A DNA stretch of 48,628 nt from Bacillota bacterium (GTDB lineage Bacteria; Bacillota; UBA5301; Bu52): the NCBI GenBank assembly GCA_014896355.1, contig JADBKO010000014.1, forward strand, positions 1 to 48,628, read 5' to 3'. Made by a program: the position numbers and the translations under genes. The notes under the pieces are model-generated. The model was given only the letters and a program-made list of their open reading frames with translations, searched no databases and had not been told where the DNA came from. Below, one piece after another: positions 31,160-42,600 of this stretch. Every line of letters starts with the position of its first letter. Position 1 is the first letter of the stretch.

Positions 31160-34100
31160 ATGGGCAATGCGCCGGAGAGACAACAGGAAACTGGCATGAA
31201 GATTCTGGGCGAACCGTTGGAATCCCGATGGCGCTGGGCGCCGGTTGTCGCATCTGCATTGCTGGCCGGGCTAGCGGCGGGAGTCCTGGCGGCCGCTGCG
31301 CCGGCACGAGCCACGAACGGTGCTCCCGAGGCAGCAGAGATGCAGACGCTGGTGCCACTTGTGCCTGGGCAGCGGGTCGAGCTTGTGGAGGAACGGTCGC
31401 GCTTCAGCCGCACTTTTGATAACGGCGACGGCACGCGCACTCTGGAGCTTTCAACCACCCCACTTAACTACAAGGATACAGCGGGTAAGTGGCAACCTGT
31501 GGATACCCGCGTTCGGGCAGACACTTCGGTGCATCCCTTTGCCTTTTCCACCCTGGCTAACGAGTTCCAAACACGCTTGCCACAAGACGCGCGCCAGCCA
31601 TGGCGGCTGGAAAGGGGGGATCGCTGGGTTTCCTTTAGGCCCCTAAACGCAGCGGCCTCCCCTGCGACCGTTTCCGGGGACAGTGTGACGTACCGCGAGG
31701 TCTGGCCCCACGCAGACCTGCGCTATACCGTCACGGCGGTTGGGATGAAGGAGGACATTATCCTGGCCAGTGCCGAAGCCCCCACGGAGTATGTTTTCCT
31801 GGTAGAGACTCGGGGAGTGCGGGTGCAGAAGGACTTGGACGGAAGCATCGGCTTCTACGATCTAGGGACTGGTGGGAGGATCTGGATGATCCCAACCTGC
31901 TACGCCCTCGATACGCGTAGTGCAGGCGAGACGCCCGTAACAATCCCGGCCGCCATGCCGCTGCGAATGGAGCTGCGGAAAGGCGACTCAGGAGTCCAGC
32001 TTCACATCTTCCTGGATCCGTTGTGGCTTCAAGATACGGCACGCGTGTTTCCTGTTACCGTCGATCCCACGATATTCCAAGACAACCCTGCTCTAGAAAC
32101 CAATGAGTGGAACACAAGCGCCGAAGCCAGGTTCATGCCAAACTATGACCAGGAGGTCACGTGCCGCTGGGATCTGGGAATGCCGTGGGGTATGTGGGGC
32201 ATTCGCCCGTCCGAGTGTGCCGTCTACGACACGCGGAATAACAACCGAGTGATGTACAGGAAGCGCGTAGACTATTGGGATTCCGGAGTGGATTACTTCA
32301 GGGCTCAAGGCAATGTCAGCTATAGGGCCTGGGCACAGTGCGGGATTACAGGGACGATTTGGGGGCAGTATTACGGGCACGCAAAGCTTTACATAACGTA
32401 TCGAAAGAATAGCACGCCTGTTGTCAGTCCGACCGTTCCTTCGAACGGCTACTTCAGCCGGCAATCCACGGTTCAGTTTGGCTGGGCCTATACCGACGGG
32501 GATGGGGATCCCCAGCGCGGGTTCACATGGCAACTGGCTCGCGACAGCGGGTTCGGACAAATTGAGCACACGGAGGAGTCCCGAACTGCTTCGGCCACTT
32601 TCGGCTACAAATTGCCTGCGGAAGGAACCTGGTTCTGGCGTGTGCGGGCATCTGATGGTATCTTCTGGAGCGACTGGACCCCAGGCCGCAGATTGATAGC
32701 AGATTGGAGCCCCCCTCAGGCAACGGGTAGTCCTGTGGCGCAACCGGATCCAGAAGACCCAGGGAAAAAGCTCGCGGTTTCCTGGAAGGCCTGGCAAGAC
32801 GGGGCTAGCGGCGTCAAGGAGTATATACTGCAATGGGCTTTGCCCGGCCAGGACTTTACTGACCAAAGACAAGAGGCTCTCGCAGGTACCTCGTATTCTG
32901 TGGGCGGTTGGGGCTATGACCAGAAGGTCCGCTTCCGCATGAAGGCTTCCGACTATGCGGGCAACGTTTCTGAGTGGACATCGGAGTTCACTGGGGCTAC
33001 CGCGGCCGAGAATTCCACGATCCTTTCAGCTAGCCCCGGGTGGGACACTGCCGATGGGCATTTCGTGGACATCCACCTGAAAAAGGTAACGGCATCAGGG
33101 TACCGTGTGAAGCGGGTCGAGGTGGCGGGCGATTCCCCGGGCGAACCAGCGCCTGTAGTGGAGTCTGATTGGTTTACAGAAACGATCTATCGGGACAAAG
33201 CTTGGGGGCCGGAAAAGCCGGGTTTGAAGCCGCACGGCCGCTACAATTACTACGTCCAAACCAAGAACCAGGAAGGACGCCCCACCGACTGGATTGCTTA
33301 CGCCGATAAGGATGGGAAGGTTGTGGCCGTTCAGGTGAAGAACATGCCCCCTGCGCCGCCCACATTGGTGTTCCCTGCGAACGAAAGCACTGTGAACACG
33401 AAGAGACTCCAGTGCATCATACCGGGGGACCCCGATGGAGATGCGGTTCAGGTCCGCTTCGAGGTGACGAATGTCAAGGACAGCAACGGCCTGCCGGATT
33501 TCACCCCGACGCAGCTGGTTTTCGATTCCGGCTGGACCAGTCAGGCGGACATTGCCGCCGATGCCTTGACAGGCCTGAAAGACGGAACCTATTATTGGCG
33601 CGTCCGCGCCCGGGACGACCTGAAGGGGGACTTGGCCAACCAAAGCCTGGAGGCGGATTTAGGCGGGGCCTATTCGACCTTTACGCTGGACACCACCGGG
33701 ATGGCTGGATCGTTTGAGATCACCCCCGCTGGGGCCACAGCGAGGCGGCAAGTGACGCTGACAAACGTAGTGGCCTCCAGCTCGGCGGGGGATGAGCCAG
33801 TGGCAGTCCGGTTCCGCAATGAGCTGGAGGGCCTGGGGCCGGACGAAGGCTGGCAGGGGTGGGCTTGGCCCGTGGCTCCGTCTGGTATCACCTGGGACCT
33901 GCCGGCAGGAGATGGCCCGAAGACCGTGGCCATGGAATTAAAGGACCGGGCGGGAAACTGGGGCCCACCATTCCGGCAGTCCGTCATTCTGGACACCGTG
34001 GCGCCGGAAAGCCCTGCCATGGCCCGCGTCGTAGGCGGCCCGAGCCGGGCCATGGTGGAATGGCTGGCGCCCCGCGATCCCGGTGAAGCTGAACATACGG

Positions 34101-37100
34101 CTTCGGGCGTAGCTGGTTATTCCGTCCGTTACCGGCGAGCAGGGGAAACAGAATGGCGCCCATTGGCATCCAAGCAGGTGGACGGGGCTGCGCGGCGGGC
34201 CACGCTGACAGGCCTAAAGGACAACGAAAGAGTGGACTTCGAGGTACAGGCCCAGGACAGGGCCGGCAATCTGTCGGCGTGGTCCGGAACGGCCACGGGA
34301 TATAGCCTGCCTGCAGCCGGGGTCATTGCGGAGTACCGCAGCGGGTACGGCGAGACCGCGGGGCACTATGTAGAATTCTTCGTGGCGCCGGTGGCTGCAG
34401 ACCGCTGCCGGATCGAGGTAACGCATGACGCCGGAGGGGGGAGCGGCAGCGACTGGTTCCCGGCGCCGGCGGCAGGGTACGATCCGGGTGCCGAAGGTTC
34501 CCAGCCCCAGTTCCGGGATGAGGGGCTTGTCTCGCACGGGGAGTACCGCTACCGGCTGGTCACCGCGAACCCCGCTGGTGAGGAGACGTACGGGCCGGAG
34601 CGTACCATCACAGTGGCCAATCTGCCGCCCGAGGCCCCAACGCTTCTGTACCCAAAGGGCTGGGTCTCGTCGGTCACGGCAGAACTGAGCATACTCGGCC
34701 CCTCTGTGGATCGAGACGGCGACCCGCTGACCTACACCTACTCCGTCTGGGACGCGCAGGGGAACCCCATCCTGGCCGATGCGACATCTCCTACCGTCAG
34801 TGGCCTGCAGGACGGTGGGGCGTATACCTGGCAAGTCAAAGTATCCGATGGGTACGGTGGCGCGGCCGGCAGCGATATGGCCACCTTCCAGGTGGACTTG
34901 GCGCCGCCGCAGATTACCCTGGGCAACGTATCCAACGAGTGGGCCGCAGAACAGCAGATTGTGGTCTCCGCCACAGATGGGCGCAGCGGCTTGACCAGCC
35001 TCGAATACGCCTGGGGAGATGGCCCGCTCACCGAGATGGCACCCGGCCAGGCAATTCTGGCCCCGCATGGCATCCAGACGCTGCATGTACGGGCCACGGA
35101 CGCAGCGGGCAATGTGAGCGAGATTTCCCACGTCTATTTTGTGGATAGCACGCCGCCCGAGGTCAGCATCCCCGAGGTGGAGGGGAAACCCCTGATCATT
35201 CAGCCCGATGGGCCCCAGTACCGGCTGGGCGTCACGAGCGGAGACGGGCTCTTCGCCCGCTGGCGGGTGGCAGATCCGGAATCGGGCGTCGGCGCCTACC
35301 GGGTGGGCCTGGTGGACGATGCCGTGGTGCAGGAGGCGTGGAAGCAAGAAGGCGGGGACGGGTCCCTACCCATTGACCCGGCCACGCTGGAGACTGTGAC
35401 AGAGATCCATTCCGACGGGGTCCATCAGCGCGCGGTTCCCGGCCAGCTGCAGGATGGCCATGCCTACCGGGTAGTGGTGCAGGCCCAGAGCCGGGTGGGC
35501 CGCTGGAGCACGTATGTCCTGAGCGAGCCGGTGTTCGCCGATTCCAGCCCGCCGGAACTCGTGCCGCCAACGGTCACCGGGGCCACCGATTGGGGCGGCA
35601 ATCTGTACACCGCGGATTTCGCCAACTTGCAGGTTCAGATGGAAGCCCGTGATCCGCATTCCGGCGTGGCGTCGCTGTCTTACGCGCTCATACGCCAACC
35701 CAGCCTGAAGGGGGATGAGACGTGGGCGAACAACGTGGGTGATCTGAATTCCCAGGCTGCCAGCCTGCCCGACGGCGCGTCCTGCTATATCGCCGTGCGG
35801 GCCGTGAACTATGCAGGGCTGCAGGCCGTGGCCTTCACCCCGGCCATTATAGTGGACCGGACCCCGCCTTCCATTGAGAAGCTGGTGGCCCGGGGTGTGG
35901 CCCATCCCAGCAAAGGGTTCGTCACCGCCACCCTGGAGGCCCACGATGCGCAGAGCGGCTTGCGCACCTGCCGGTTCGCCTTGGGGACCACCGCAGGCGG
36001 TCACGATTTGACCGACGGGGCGCCCGGTGCCCAGGGCGGCTGGCTGCAGCGGATGTATCCGTCGAGCCCGGCAGACCTGCAGATTGCGGGCCTGCCTCTG
36101 CCTGCTGGAGACGTGTATCTCACAGTCGCTGTTACCAACGGGGCGGGACGGGAAGCCACGTCCACCGTGAAGGTGAACCTCGCGGCTGCAGAGCCGGCCC
36201 CCGTGGTGGTGGATGATGGCGCGTTCACCCCGTCTACCCGGGAATTTCACGCCTGGTGGACGTTCGTCCCCGCCCAGGCCCATACAGTGCAATCGTATCG
36301 CTATCGGCTGCTGGACAGCGCCGGCCATCTGGTGTTCGACTGGAAGAGCCTTGACGCGCAGGCCGCCGGCAACCCCGTGGAAATCCTGGAGCGGGGCACG
36401 GATCCTGCTCAAGGTCTGGGGCTGGCGCAGGGCCGGACCTACATCCTGCAGGTGCAAGTCATCTATTCAGACGGCAGCCCATCGCCTGTGGGGGAGAGCG
36501 ACGGGATCATAGTGGATGCCACGCCGCCCGAGGGGTTGGCCGTGGAGGACGGGGTCTACGCCCCGGCCGGGAGATTGGCGCTGCGCTGGCAGGCGACCGA
36601 TGATGCCTCCGGCATCGCCAGCTATTCCTTTGCCGTGGGCACCCGCCCTGGCCTGACGGATGTCACGGGCGGATGGCGGAATGTGGGACCTGCCACAGAA
36701 GTGGTCTGCACGAGCCTGCCTCTGCGGGAAGGAGCCGTTTACTACTCCTCTGTGATGGCTACCAACGGTGCAGGGCTGGAGAGCATCGCCCAGAGCGATG
36801 GTGTGCGGATCGATTCGACGCCGCCGCCGGCGCCGAAAGTACAAGATGGCGGGCTGTTCACGCCCGATCCCACGCGACTAACGGCCAGCTGGCTTTGGAC
36901 CCAGGATGATCCCGAGTCCGGTACCGTGACCTTCGACTACGCGATCCTCTCCAGCCGTGAAATCCCGCTGGATGTGACCTGGATCCCCGCAGGCAGCGCC
37001 CGCCGCCTGGAAGCCCGCGGCCTTTCGCTGGAAGACGGCGCCACCTACTATGTGGCCGTCCGGGCCACCAATGGAGCGGGGCTCACCAGTGTGGGTGTTA

Positions 37101-38380
37101 GCGATGGGATCGGGGTGGATACCACTGCGCCGGAGGTCCCGCGCATCGACGACGGCAACGACTATCAGACGGATGCCAGCTCACTTTCGGCCACGTTTTC
37201 TGCCATCGATCCCCAGTCCGGAGTACGGGGATATCTCTACAGCGCAGGCACCCAGGCGGAGCCTGGGTCTGTGGCCCGGGACGTGCCGTTTGACCCGCAG
37301 GGTGGCGCCAGCACGGCCCGCCTTGCCGGGTTGAGCCTGCAGTCGGGCCAGATTTACTTTTTCACAGTCCAGGCCATCAATCAGGCGGGCCTGGTTTCCA
37401 ATGGCGGTACCAGTGACGGTGTGATGATCGATACAGGATTCCCGGAGGTCACGGACGTGCAGGACGAAGGCAGCTACACGCAGAACCCCGCGCAGCTGAT
37501 AGCATCCTGGTCCGCCCGCCCTGCGGCCAGCCCCATCGTGGAATACCAATATGCTGTGGTGGAGGATCCTTTCACAGGCAGCCCGCCGTGGCGGTCGAAC
37601 GGCCGCCTGACCTATGTGTTGGCTAAGGATCTGAACCTGCAGGATGGCAAGACCTACTACGTGTTGGTGCGGGCCAAGAGTGCAGCCGGATCTTGGACCC
37701 CCCAGGATCACCTGGGCAAGAGCGACGGGATCTTGGTGGATTCCACACCGCCTCCGCCTCCGCAGGTGCGGGTCGAAGCCCGCTATACCGCCGGCAACCT
37801 GCATTTCGCGTGGTCCGGCGAAGACCCCGAATCGGAAATCGCCTGCTGGCGCTATGCCGTGGGCAGCTCCCGAGGCGGCACGGATCTGACCGGCGGCTGG
37901 GTGGAAGTGCCTGGTAACGTCCAGGAGCAAACCCTCACCGGCTTACCGGTGGCCGACGGAGTGGCCTATTACGTCACCGTGCTCGGCCAGAACAAAGCGG
38001 GAGCGTGGTCCGAAAAAGGCTTCAGCGCAGCGGTATTCGGCGATCTGACGCCTCCGGAGCGGCCCAAAATCACGCTGAGGGGGTCCTACACCCGCAGCCG
38101 GCAGCAGATCCCCAGCGTGCAATGGCAGTCGGCGGACCCGCAAGTGGGCCTGGCGTCCTGGCGTTTTGCCGTGGTGTTGGCACCCGCGTCCCCGGGCTCC
38201 CCCGGCGCCGGAGAACCGCCGTCTGCGCCGGCCCCGTCTGCCGTGCCGCCCGAATCAGCCTTCAGCCCACCCATCCCCATCCGGGCTAACTCCTGGCAAG
38301 GGGATCTGACGGGGTTGGATCTGACGGAAGGTGCGGCCTACTTTGTGGCGATACAGACTCAGAACGCCCTGGGGCTCTGA
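31160..38380 (+). CDS. giant secreted FN3-repeat protein, main part up to an in-frame TGA
   Basis: 2,406 residues. A signal sequence (WAPVVASALLAGLAAGVLAA, cleavage near ARA) is followed by a ~280-residue N-terminal domain with TTPLNYKDTAGKWQPVDTRV and FPVTVDPTIFQD, as in DNRLRE-type wall-associated proteins. The rest is a chain of fibronectin-III / cadherin-like repeats of about 90-110 residues, marked by AGLxSxxxSDGVxVDxTPP between units (for example TNGAGLESIAQSDGVRIDST). It should be an adhesin or matrix protein. ATG at 31160 has GGGGGA five bases upstream; ATG at 31196 is possible. The reading frame continues after the stop. Confidence 0.85.
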   Translation: MGNAPERQQETGMKILGEPLESRWRWAPVVASALLAGLAAGVLAAAAPARATNGAPEAAEMQTLVPLVPGQRVELVEERSRFSRTFDNGDGTRTLELSTTPLNYKDTAGKWQPVDTRVRADTSVHPFAFSTLANEFQTRLPQDARQPWRLERGDRWVSFRPLNAAASPATVSGDSVTYREVWPHADLRYTVTAVGMKEDIILASAEAPTEYVFLVETRGVRVQKDLDGSIGFYDLGTGGRIWMIPTCYALDTRSAGETPVTIPAAMPLRMELRKGDSGVQLHIFLDPLWLQDTARVFPVTVDPTIFQDNPALETNEWNTSAEARFMPNYDQEVTCRWDLGMPWGMWGIRPSECAVYDTRNNNRVMYRKRVDYWDSGVDYFRAQGNVSYRAWAQCGITGTIWGQYYGHAKLYITYRKNSTPVVSPTVPSNGYFSRQSTVQFGWAYTDGDGDPQRGFTWQLARDSGFGQIEHTEESRTASATFGYKLPAEGTWFWRVRASDGIFWSDWTPGRRLIADWSPPQATGSPVAQPDPEDPGKKLAVSWKAWQDGASGVKEYILQWALPGQDFTDQRQEALAGTSYSVGGWGYDQKVRFRMKASDYAGNVSEWTSEFTGATAAENSTILSASPGWDTADGHFVDIHLKKVTASGYRVKRVEVAGDSPGEPAPVVESDWFTETIYRDKAWGPEKPGLKPHGRYNYYVQTKNQEGRPTDWIAYADKDGKVVAVQVKNMPPAPPTLVFPANESTVNTKRLQCIIPGDPDGDAVQVRFEVTNVKDSNGLPDFTPTQLVFDSGWTSQADIAADALTGLKDGTYYWRVRARDDLKGDLANQSLEADLGGAYSTFTLDTTGMAGSFEITPAGATARRQVTLTNVVASSSAGDEPVAVRFRNELEGLGPDEGWQGWAWPVAPSGITWDLPAGDGPKTVAMELKDRAGNWGPPFRQSVILDTVAPESPAMARVVGGPSRAMVEWLAPRDPGEAEHTASGVAGYSVRYRRAGETEWRPLASKQVDGAARRATLTGLKDNERVDFEVQAQDRAGNLSAWSGTATGYSLPAAGVIAEYRSGYGETAGHYVEFFVAPVAADRCRIEVTHDAGGGSGSDWFPAPAAGYDPGAEGSQPQFRDEGLVSHGEYRYRLVTANPAGEETYGPERTITVANLPPEAPTLLYPKGWVSSVTAELSILGPSVDRDGDPLTYTYSVWDAQGNPILADATSPTVSGLQDGGAYTWQVKVSDGYGGAAGSDMATFQVDLAPPQITLGNVSNEWAAEQQIVVSATDGRSGLTSLEYAWGDGPLTEMAPGQAILAPHGIQTLHVRATDAAGNVSEISHVYFVDSTPPEVSIPEVEGKPLIIQPDGPQYRLGVTSGDGLFARWRVADPESGVGAYRVGLVDDAVVQEAWKQEGGDGSLPIDPATLETVTEIHSDGVHQRAVPGQLQDGHAYRVVVQAQSRVGRWSTYVLSEPVFADSSPPELVPPTVTGATDWGGNLYTADFANLQVQMEARDPHSGVASLSYALIRQPSLKGDETWANNVGDLNSQAASLPDGASCYIAVRAVNYAGLQAVAFTPAIIVDRTPPSIEKLVARGVAHPSKGFVTATLEAHDAQSGLRTCRFALGTTAGGHDLTDGAPGAQGGWLQRMYPSSPADLQIAGLPLPAGDVYLTVAVTNGAGREATSTVKVNLAAAEPAPVVVDDGAFTPSTREFHAWWTFVPAQAHTVQSYRYRLLDSAGHLVFDWKSLDAQAAGNPVEILERGTDPAQGLGLAQGRTYILQVQVIYSDGSPSPVGESDGIIVDATPPEGLAVEDGVYAPAGRLALRWQATDDASGIASYSFAVGTRPGLTDVTGGWRNVGPATEVVCTSLPLREGAVYYSSVMATNGAGLESIAQSDGVRIDSTPPPAPKVQDGGLFTPDPTRLTASWLWTQDDPESGTVTFDYAILSSREIPLDVTWIPAGSARRLEARGLSLEDGATYYVAVRATNGAGLTSVGVSDGIGVDTTAPEVPRIDDGNDYQTDASSLSATFSAIDPQSGVRGYLYSAGTQAEPGSVARDVPFDPQGGASTARLAGLSLQSGQIYFFTVQAINQAGLVSNGGTSDGVMIDTGFPEVTDVQDEGSYTQNPAQLIASWSARPAASPIVEYQYAVVEDPFTGSPPWRSNGRLTYVLAKDLNLQDGKTYYVLVRAKSAAGSWTPQDHLGKSDGILVDSTPPPPPQVRVEARYTAGNLHFAWSGEDPESEIACWRYAVGSSRGGTDLTGGWVEVPGNVQEQTLTGLPVADGVAYYVTVLGQNKAGAWSEKGFSAAVFGDLTPPERPKITLRGSYTRSRQQIPSVQWQSADPQVGLASWRFAVVLAPASPGSPGAGEPPSAPAPSAVPPESAFSPPIPIRANSWQGDLTGLDLTEGAAYFVAIQTQNALGL

Positions 38381-39586
38381 TCGGAGGTGGGCTGGGCAGG
38401 CCCGGTGACAGTGGACACTGCGGCCCCGACTCTGGTGTTTGCCCTGGGCGGTACGGAGATCGTGACCAACGGCGGGCAAGTTGAAGTGAGCTGGAGTGTG
38501 GACGAGGCAGCCCGGGTGGATGGGGTGCTGGTGGCGCCGGACGGCAGCCAGTCTGCCGTCCACCTGCAGGCCGCGGCCGGATCCCATGTGTGGGTCGCCG
38601 CTGTGCCTTCCCGGGGCCGCTACGTGCTTTCCCTGCAACCCACGGATGCCGCGGGCAATACTGGGGCCACAGCCGTACAGAACCTGCGCCACAACGATCC
38701 ACCCATTGCCTTCGTCGGCCTGGGTCGCACGGTGCGCAAGATGGAGCCCGTGCTGCTACATGGCACTGCTTCGGACAGCGATGGCCGAATCGCCCGCTAC
38801 ACCTGGGACTTTGGTGACGGCACGCCCATCCTGGCAAAGGAAAGCAGCGCGGGCACCGACAACGTGGAGCATCGCTACGCGCAGGTGGGGACCTACACCG
38901 TGACCTTGCGAGTCACCGACAACGATGGAGGCGTGGGCGAGACGCAGATGGTGATCGAGGTGACCAACACCCACGCTGGCACCCTGTTCACCGACGAAAC
39001 CTGGTCCGGGGAACACGCGCTGACCGGGCCCGTGGTGGTACCGCCGGGTCTGACATTGACGGTCTTGCCCGGCACTCATGTTGCGGCGGATCCCACTGCC
39101 TCGCTGAAGGTGCGGGGCTGCCTGGAAGTTCAGGGAGAGCCGGAGGCACCTACCATCTGGAGCGCATCCCAAGCTGCGCCGTGGCAGGGGATCCTTTTGG
39201 AGAACACCCAAGAGGCCAACAGATTGGAGCACTCGGTGGTGCAGGGGGCCGTACGCGGCGTGGCGGTGGTGGCTGCCACGTGCGTACTGAGCTCCGTGAC
39301 CCTGCAGCAAAATGAGATCGGGCTGCATGTGTATGCGGCCAGCCCGTTGGTGAGCGGGTGCATTGTGCAGCGGAACCGCTACTACGGCATCAAGGAGGAT
39401 GCGGGCGCCCAGCCGCAGGTGCAGAACTGCCGGTTTGGCGGCAACGGCCTGGCGGATGCGGGCGCAGGGGCGGGTGCAAGTGGTGTGCCCGCAGGGGACT
39501 ATTACGACGAGGAAGAGACCCTCATCTCCATAGCGCGTCTGAACGAACTGCCGGGCAACAGCGGCAACCAGGAAATCCACCCGTGA
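38381..39586 (+). pseudogene. C-terminal part of the giant protein after the TGA (PKD and beta-helix)
   Basis: In the same frame as the preceding ORF and directly after its TGA. It finishes the last FN3-like repeat (GPVTVDTAAPTLVFALGG), then has a PKD domain (ASDSDGRIARYTWDFGDGTP, AQVGTYTVTLRVTDNDGG) and a right-handed beta-helix region (HALTGPVVVPPGLTLTVLPG, WQGILLENTQEANRLEHSVV, NEIGLHVYAASPLVSGCIVQ). The likely intact gene is 31160-39586, about 2,808 codons. A GTG at 38387 could restart translation behind GGAG, but a product without signal peptide would stay inside the cell. No sorting motif is visible at the end. Confidence 0.75.
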
Positions 39587-39612
39587 GAAAGCAGGGCAGG
39601 AGGGGAGTCTGC

Positions 39613-42600
39613 ATGATCAAGGGCCGGGTCGGATCTAGGGAAGGAACCAGCCGGGGTGGCGCGAAGGCGCAGACTGCGCCGGCTGCGCGTGCCACGACCA
39701 GTCTGTCCAATCGGGGCAGTGCGCTGGGGGGCGCGCAAGGATTGGCACGGGTGAGAGCGCGGGGCGCCAGGGCCGCGGAGTGGGCTTCCAGGTGGGTGCG
39801 CCATGTTGGCGGGCTCGCAACCTGGGCGGTGGGCTTGGTTTGCGGGCCGGGCCTGGCCTGCGGCCTGGGCCTGATCTGCGGCTTGGGCCTGGCCCCAGCC
39901 CAGGCCGAATCCCCTGGGTTGCCGACGGCAGCGGCACAGGCCGTAGAGCCCCAGGTTTTGGCCATCGCAGGAGCGGACACCAGCTTTCAGGCTGCCACAC
40001 CGGCCCTGTTCGCCATCGACGGCGCAGCGGACACCGCGTGGTGGGCCGGCGCTGTCCTCTCCGTGGCCCAGTCTCTGGTTCCTGGTCCCGGGTCCGGGTC
40101 TCTGCCGGCCTGGCTGGAGGTACGCTTGCAGACCCCGGCCTTCCCGGCCTGGGTGGACCTCTCCCTTGCCCCAGGGGCCGCGGGGGTTCTGATCTGCCAG
40201 GTGCAGCAGGACGGGCGGTGGGATCTGCTTCCTGGCTCCATTCCCGTGCAGTTGGCGGCCCACGCCGGAGGAAACGTTCGGCTGAAGCTTCCGCTCTTCA
40301 CCGCGCCGGTGGAGCGCCTGCGCTTTTGCCTACAGCCGCCGGGTGGACAAGCCTCATCCGGCGCGTCTGCCGGCCCCCGGCTCGGCGGCCTCAGCGAAGT
40401 CCGGGTCTTTGGGTACCCCCTCCTTCCCATGGCCCAGCAGGTACGTCCCAGCCGGATCGAGGTCACCGCGGGCAGCGACTCTGCTGCCTTTCCTGCTGGC
40501 GACCTGGCAGACGGCAACACCCGCACCTTTTGGGAAGCGACGGCGGATGCCGCTGGGCAGGCTGTGGTGGTTTTCAGCCTGCCCGGCCGTTTTGCCCTAG
40601 AGCGTCTTCAGGCGTACGGCGGAGTCCAAGGCGCAGCCCAAGGACGCTGGGAGTACCGGGCAGGTGGCCAGTGGCTCGCCCTGCCGCATGGGTCCTTTGG
40701 GACGGCGAACCTGGCGAGAGCTGGCTGGAACACTTGGAATGTCGCAAGTGTGGGAGAGGCTTCCGTGAACGTCGCCAACGTGACCGGAACCTGCGTGCCC
40801 GCCGGCCTGCTCGTGACGGATGCGGTGCGGCTGGTGCTTGAGGCGGATGCGGCGGGCAGCACGCTGTGGGCCTTTGCTGAGGTCGCCATATGGGGAGCGC
40901 CGGCACCAGACGCGGCCGGCGGCCAGACGAATGCGGGAGCCTTGCTTGCGTCTGGGGGCGCCGAGCCCACGCTTTACGCTGGTACAGGACCTACTGCACC
41001 GGCAGTCTCCTTCGTTGGGAACCTGGGATACCGCGTCTTTCCCGCTTTCCCGGCAGAGGTTCGCGTGGATCCGCGCCAGGGGCAAGGCCGGGCCGCGGTG
41101 CCCATTGTGCTGCCAGATTCGCTGGACGGAGTGGTGGAAGCCCGCCTCACCCTAGAGACTTGGCCAAATGAGGATCGCCCGGAGCAGAACCCGAGCGCTG
41201 GAAATGGCTGGGGATCGGGCGAGCACGCGGGTGGACGCCCCGCAGGAGTATATCTGCTGAACGGGATTCCTTTGTCATCGCTGGCGGGGGTCGTTCCTGT
41301 GCCAACGGGGGACGGCGAGGCGGGCGAGCGCCGGGGAGATCGGCGCTCCAGCGCAGAGCCCAGCAGGCAAATTGAGCAATACCGGGTACCCGTGGAGGCT
41401 TTGCGCCCGGGAATCAATTACCTGACTTTGCTGGCGGGAGTGGAAGACTGGCCGCCCAAGTGGCCGGATATCCCTTGGCCGGATGGACTGCTGGGTCACG
41501 GAGCCTTGGACCGGATGCTCAGCCAAAGCATCGGCCAGCTGCCTGGGCATCCGGAATCTCCTGCAGGCGTGCCACCGGGTGATTGGACCGCTGGTCTGGA
41601 GGCACGGGGGCAGTTCTCTTCCGCTTTCCCGACGCAGCGCTTCTCTTCGGGAGATCTCCGGACCGGTGCCAATGGCGTCGAAACCCCAGAGGGCGCTGGC
41701 TGGAGTGGCGCCAGCAGCGCAGACAGCCCCCCCGGCCTGGAATCGCCCTGGCGCTGCGGCCCCGGCCGGGGCATCGGTGACAGCGGTTTTCGCGCTACGC
41801 AGATTCGCCTGGAACTGCGCTCCGAAGATGGCCGCATCACGCCCGTTTCCGCCCTGGCCTCGGGAGGGCCAGGCGGCATGCTGCGCCAGGCTCCCGAACT
41901 TCTGGATGGTTTCGTCTCCCCAGTCTGGCGGATGGAGAGCGCCGGGGGGTGGGGGCAAGGCCGGGGGGAGGCCGGATCGGCCACAGTGGAACTGGTCTTG
42001 CGGGGTAGGGTATGGCCTACGCGCCTCAGCCTGCTCCTGGACGAAGCGCCTCCCCAGACCCTGGCGGTCTCTGTCTTTGACGGCCGGACGTGGCGCGCAA
42101 TTCCCGGGCTGGAAGCGGTGGTCCTGCCCGGCTGCAGGGCAGGATCCCCCCAGGCAGAGCCGGGGCAGTTTTGGATACAGCTTTGGGCCGCCCAGCCCGT
42201 GCCTGCAGAGAAGCTGCGCCTGCGATTTACGCGCGTACCGGCCCAGGCGGATAGCGAGCCGGGCCGGGCGGGCCAATCCAGCCAGGCGGGCCCGTCGGAC
42301 AAAACCCGCGGCCCCCTGGGCGGCGGCGGTACCGGAGGCGGCGGCGGGAACGCAGATGAGCTGCCTCTGGGCGGCGTGGCGGACATTCAGCTGTGGGGCG
42401 TGACGGAGACCAGCGGCCCGCCCCAGATCACCGTGTCGGCGCCCCAGCCGTGGCAAACGGTGCAAAGCCCGGTCACCGTGGCCGGAACCGTGGACGACAC
42501 GGCCAGCCGGGTGATGGTGGACGGCCGTCTCGTGACGCTGGAGGGGCATCGTTTCACGGCCCAGGTTTCTCTGCCCGGCAGCGGCCGGGGCAGCGTTCCT

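Noticed and set aside
31040-31160. c-di-GMP or other riboswitch before the giant adhesin gene
   Set aside because: Such switches often precede adhesin genes, but the conserved core bases were not found; only a simple 8-bp inverted repeat is present.
36200-38380. CRISPR-like or exact DNA repeats in the giant gene
   Set aside because: The periodicity is at protein level (FN3-like units); DNA copies are too diverged and have no spacer structure.
39780-40841. 353-codon plus-strand frame inside the RHS gene
   Set aside because: Low-complexity Arg/Gly/Pro product in another frame of the clearly coding 39613 gene.
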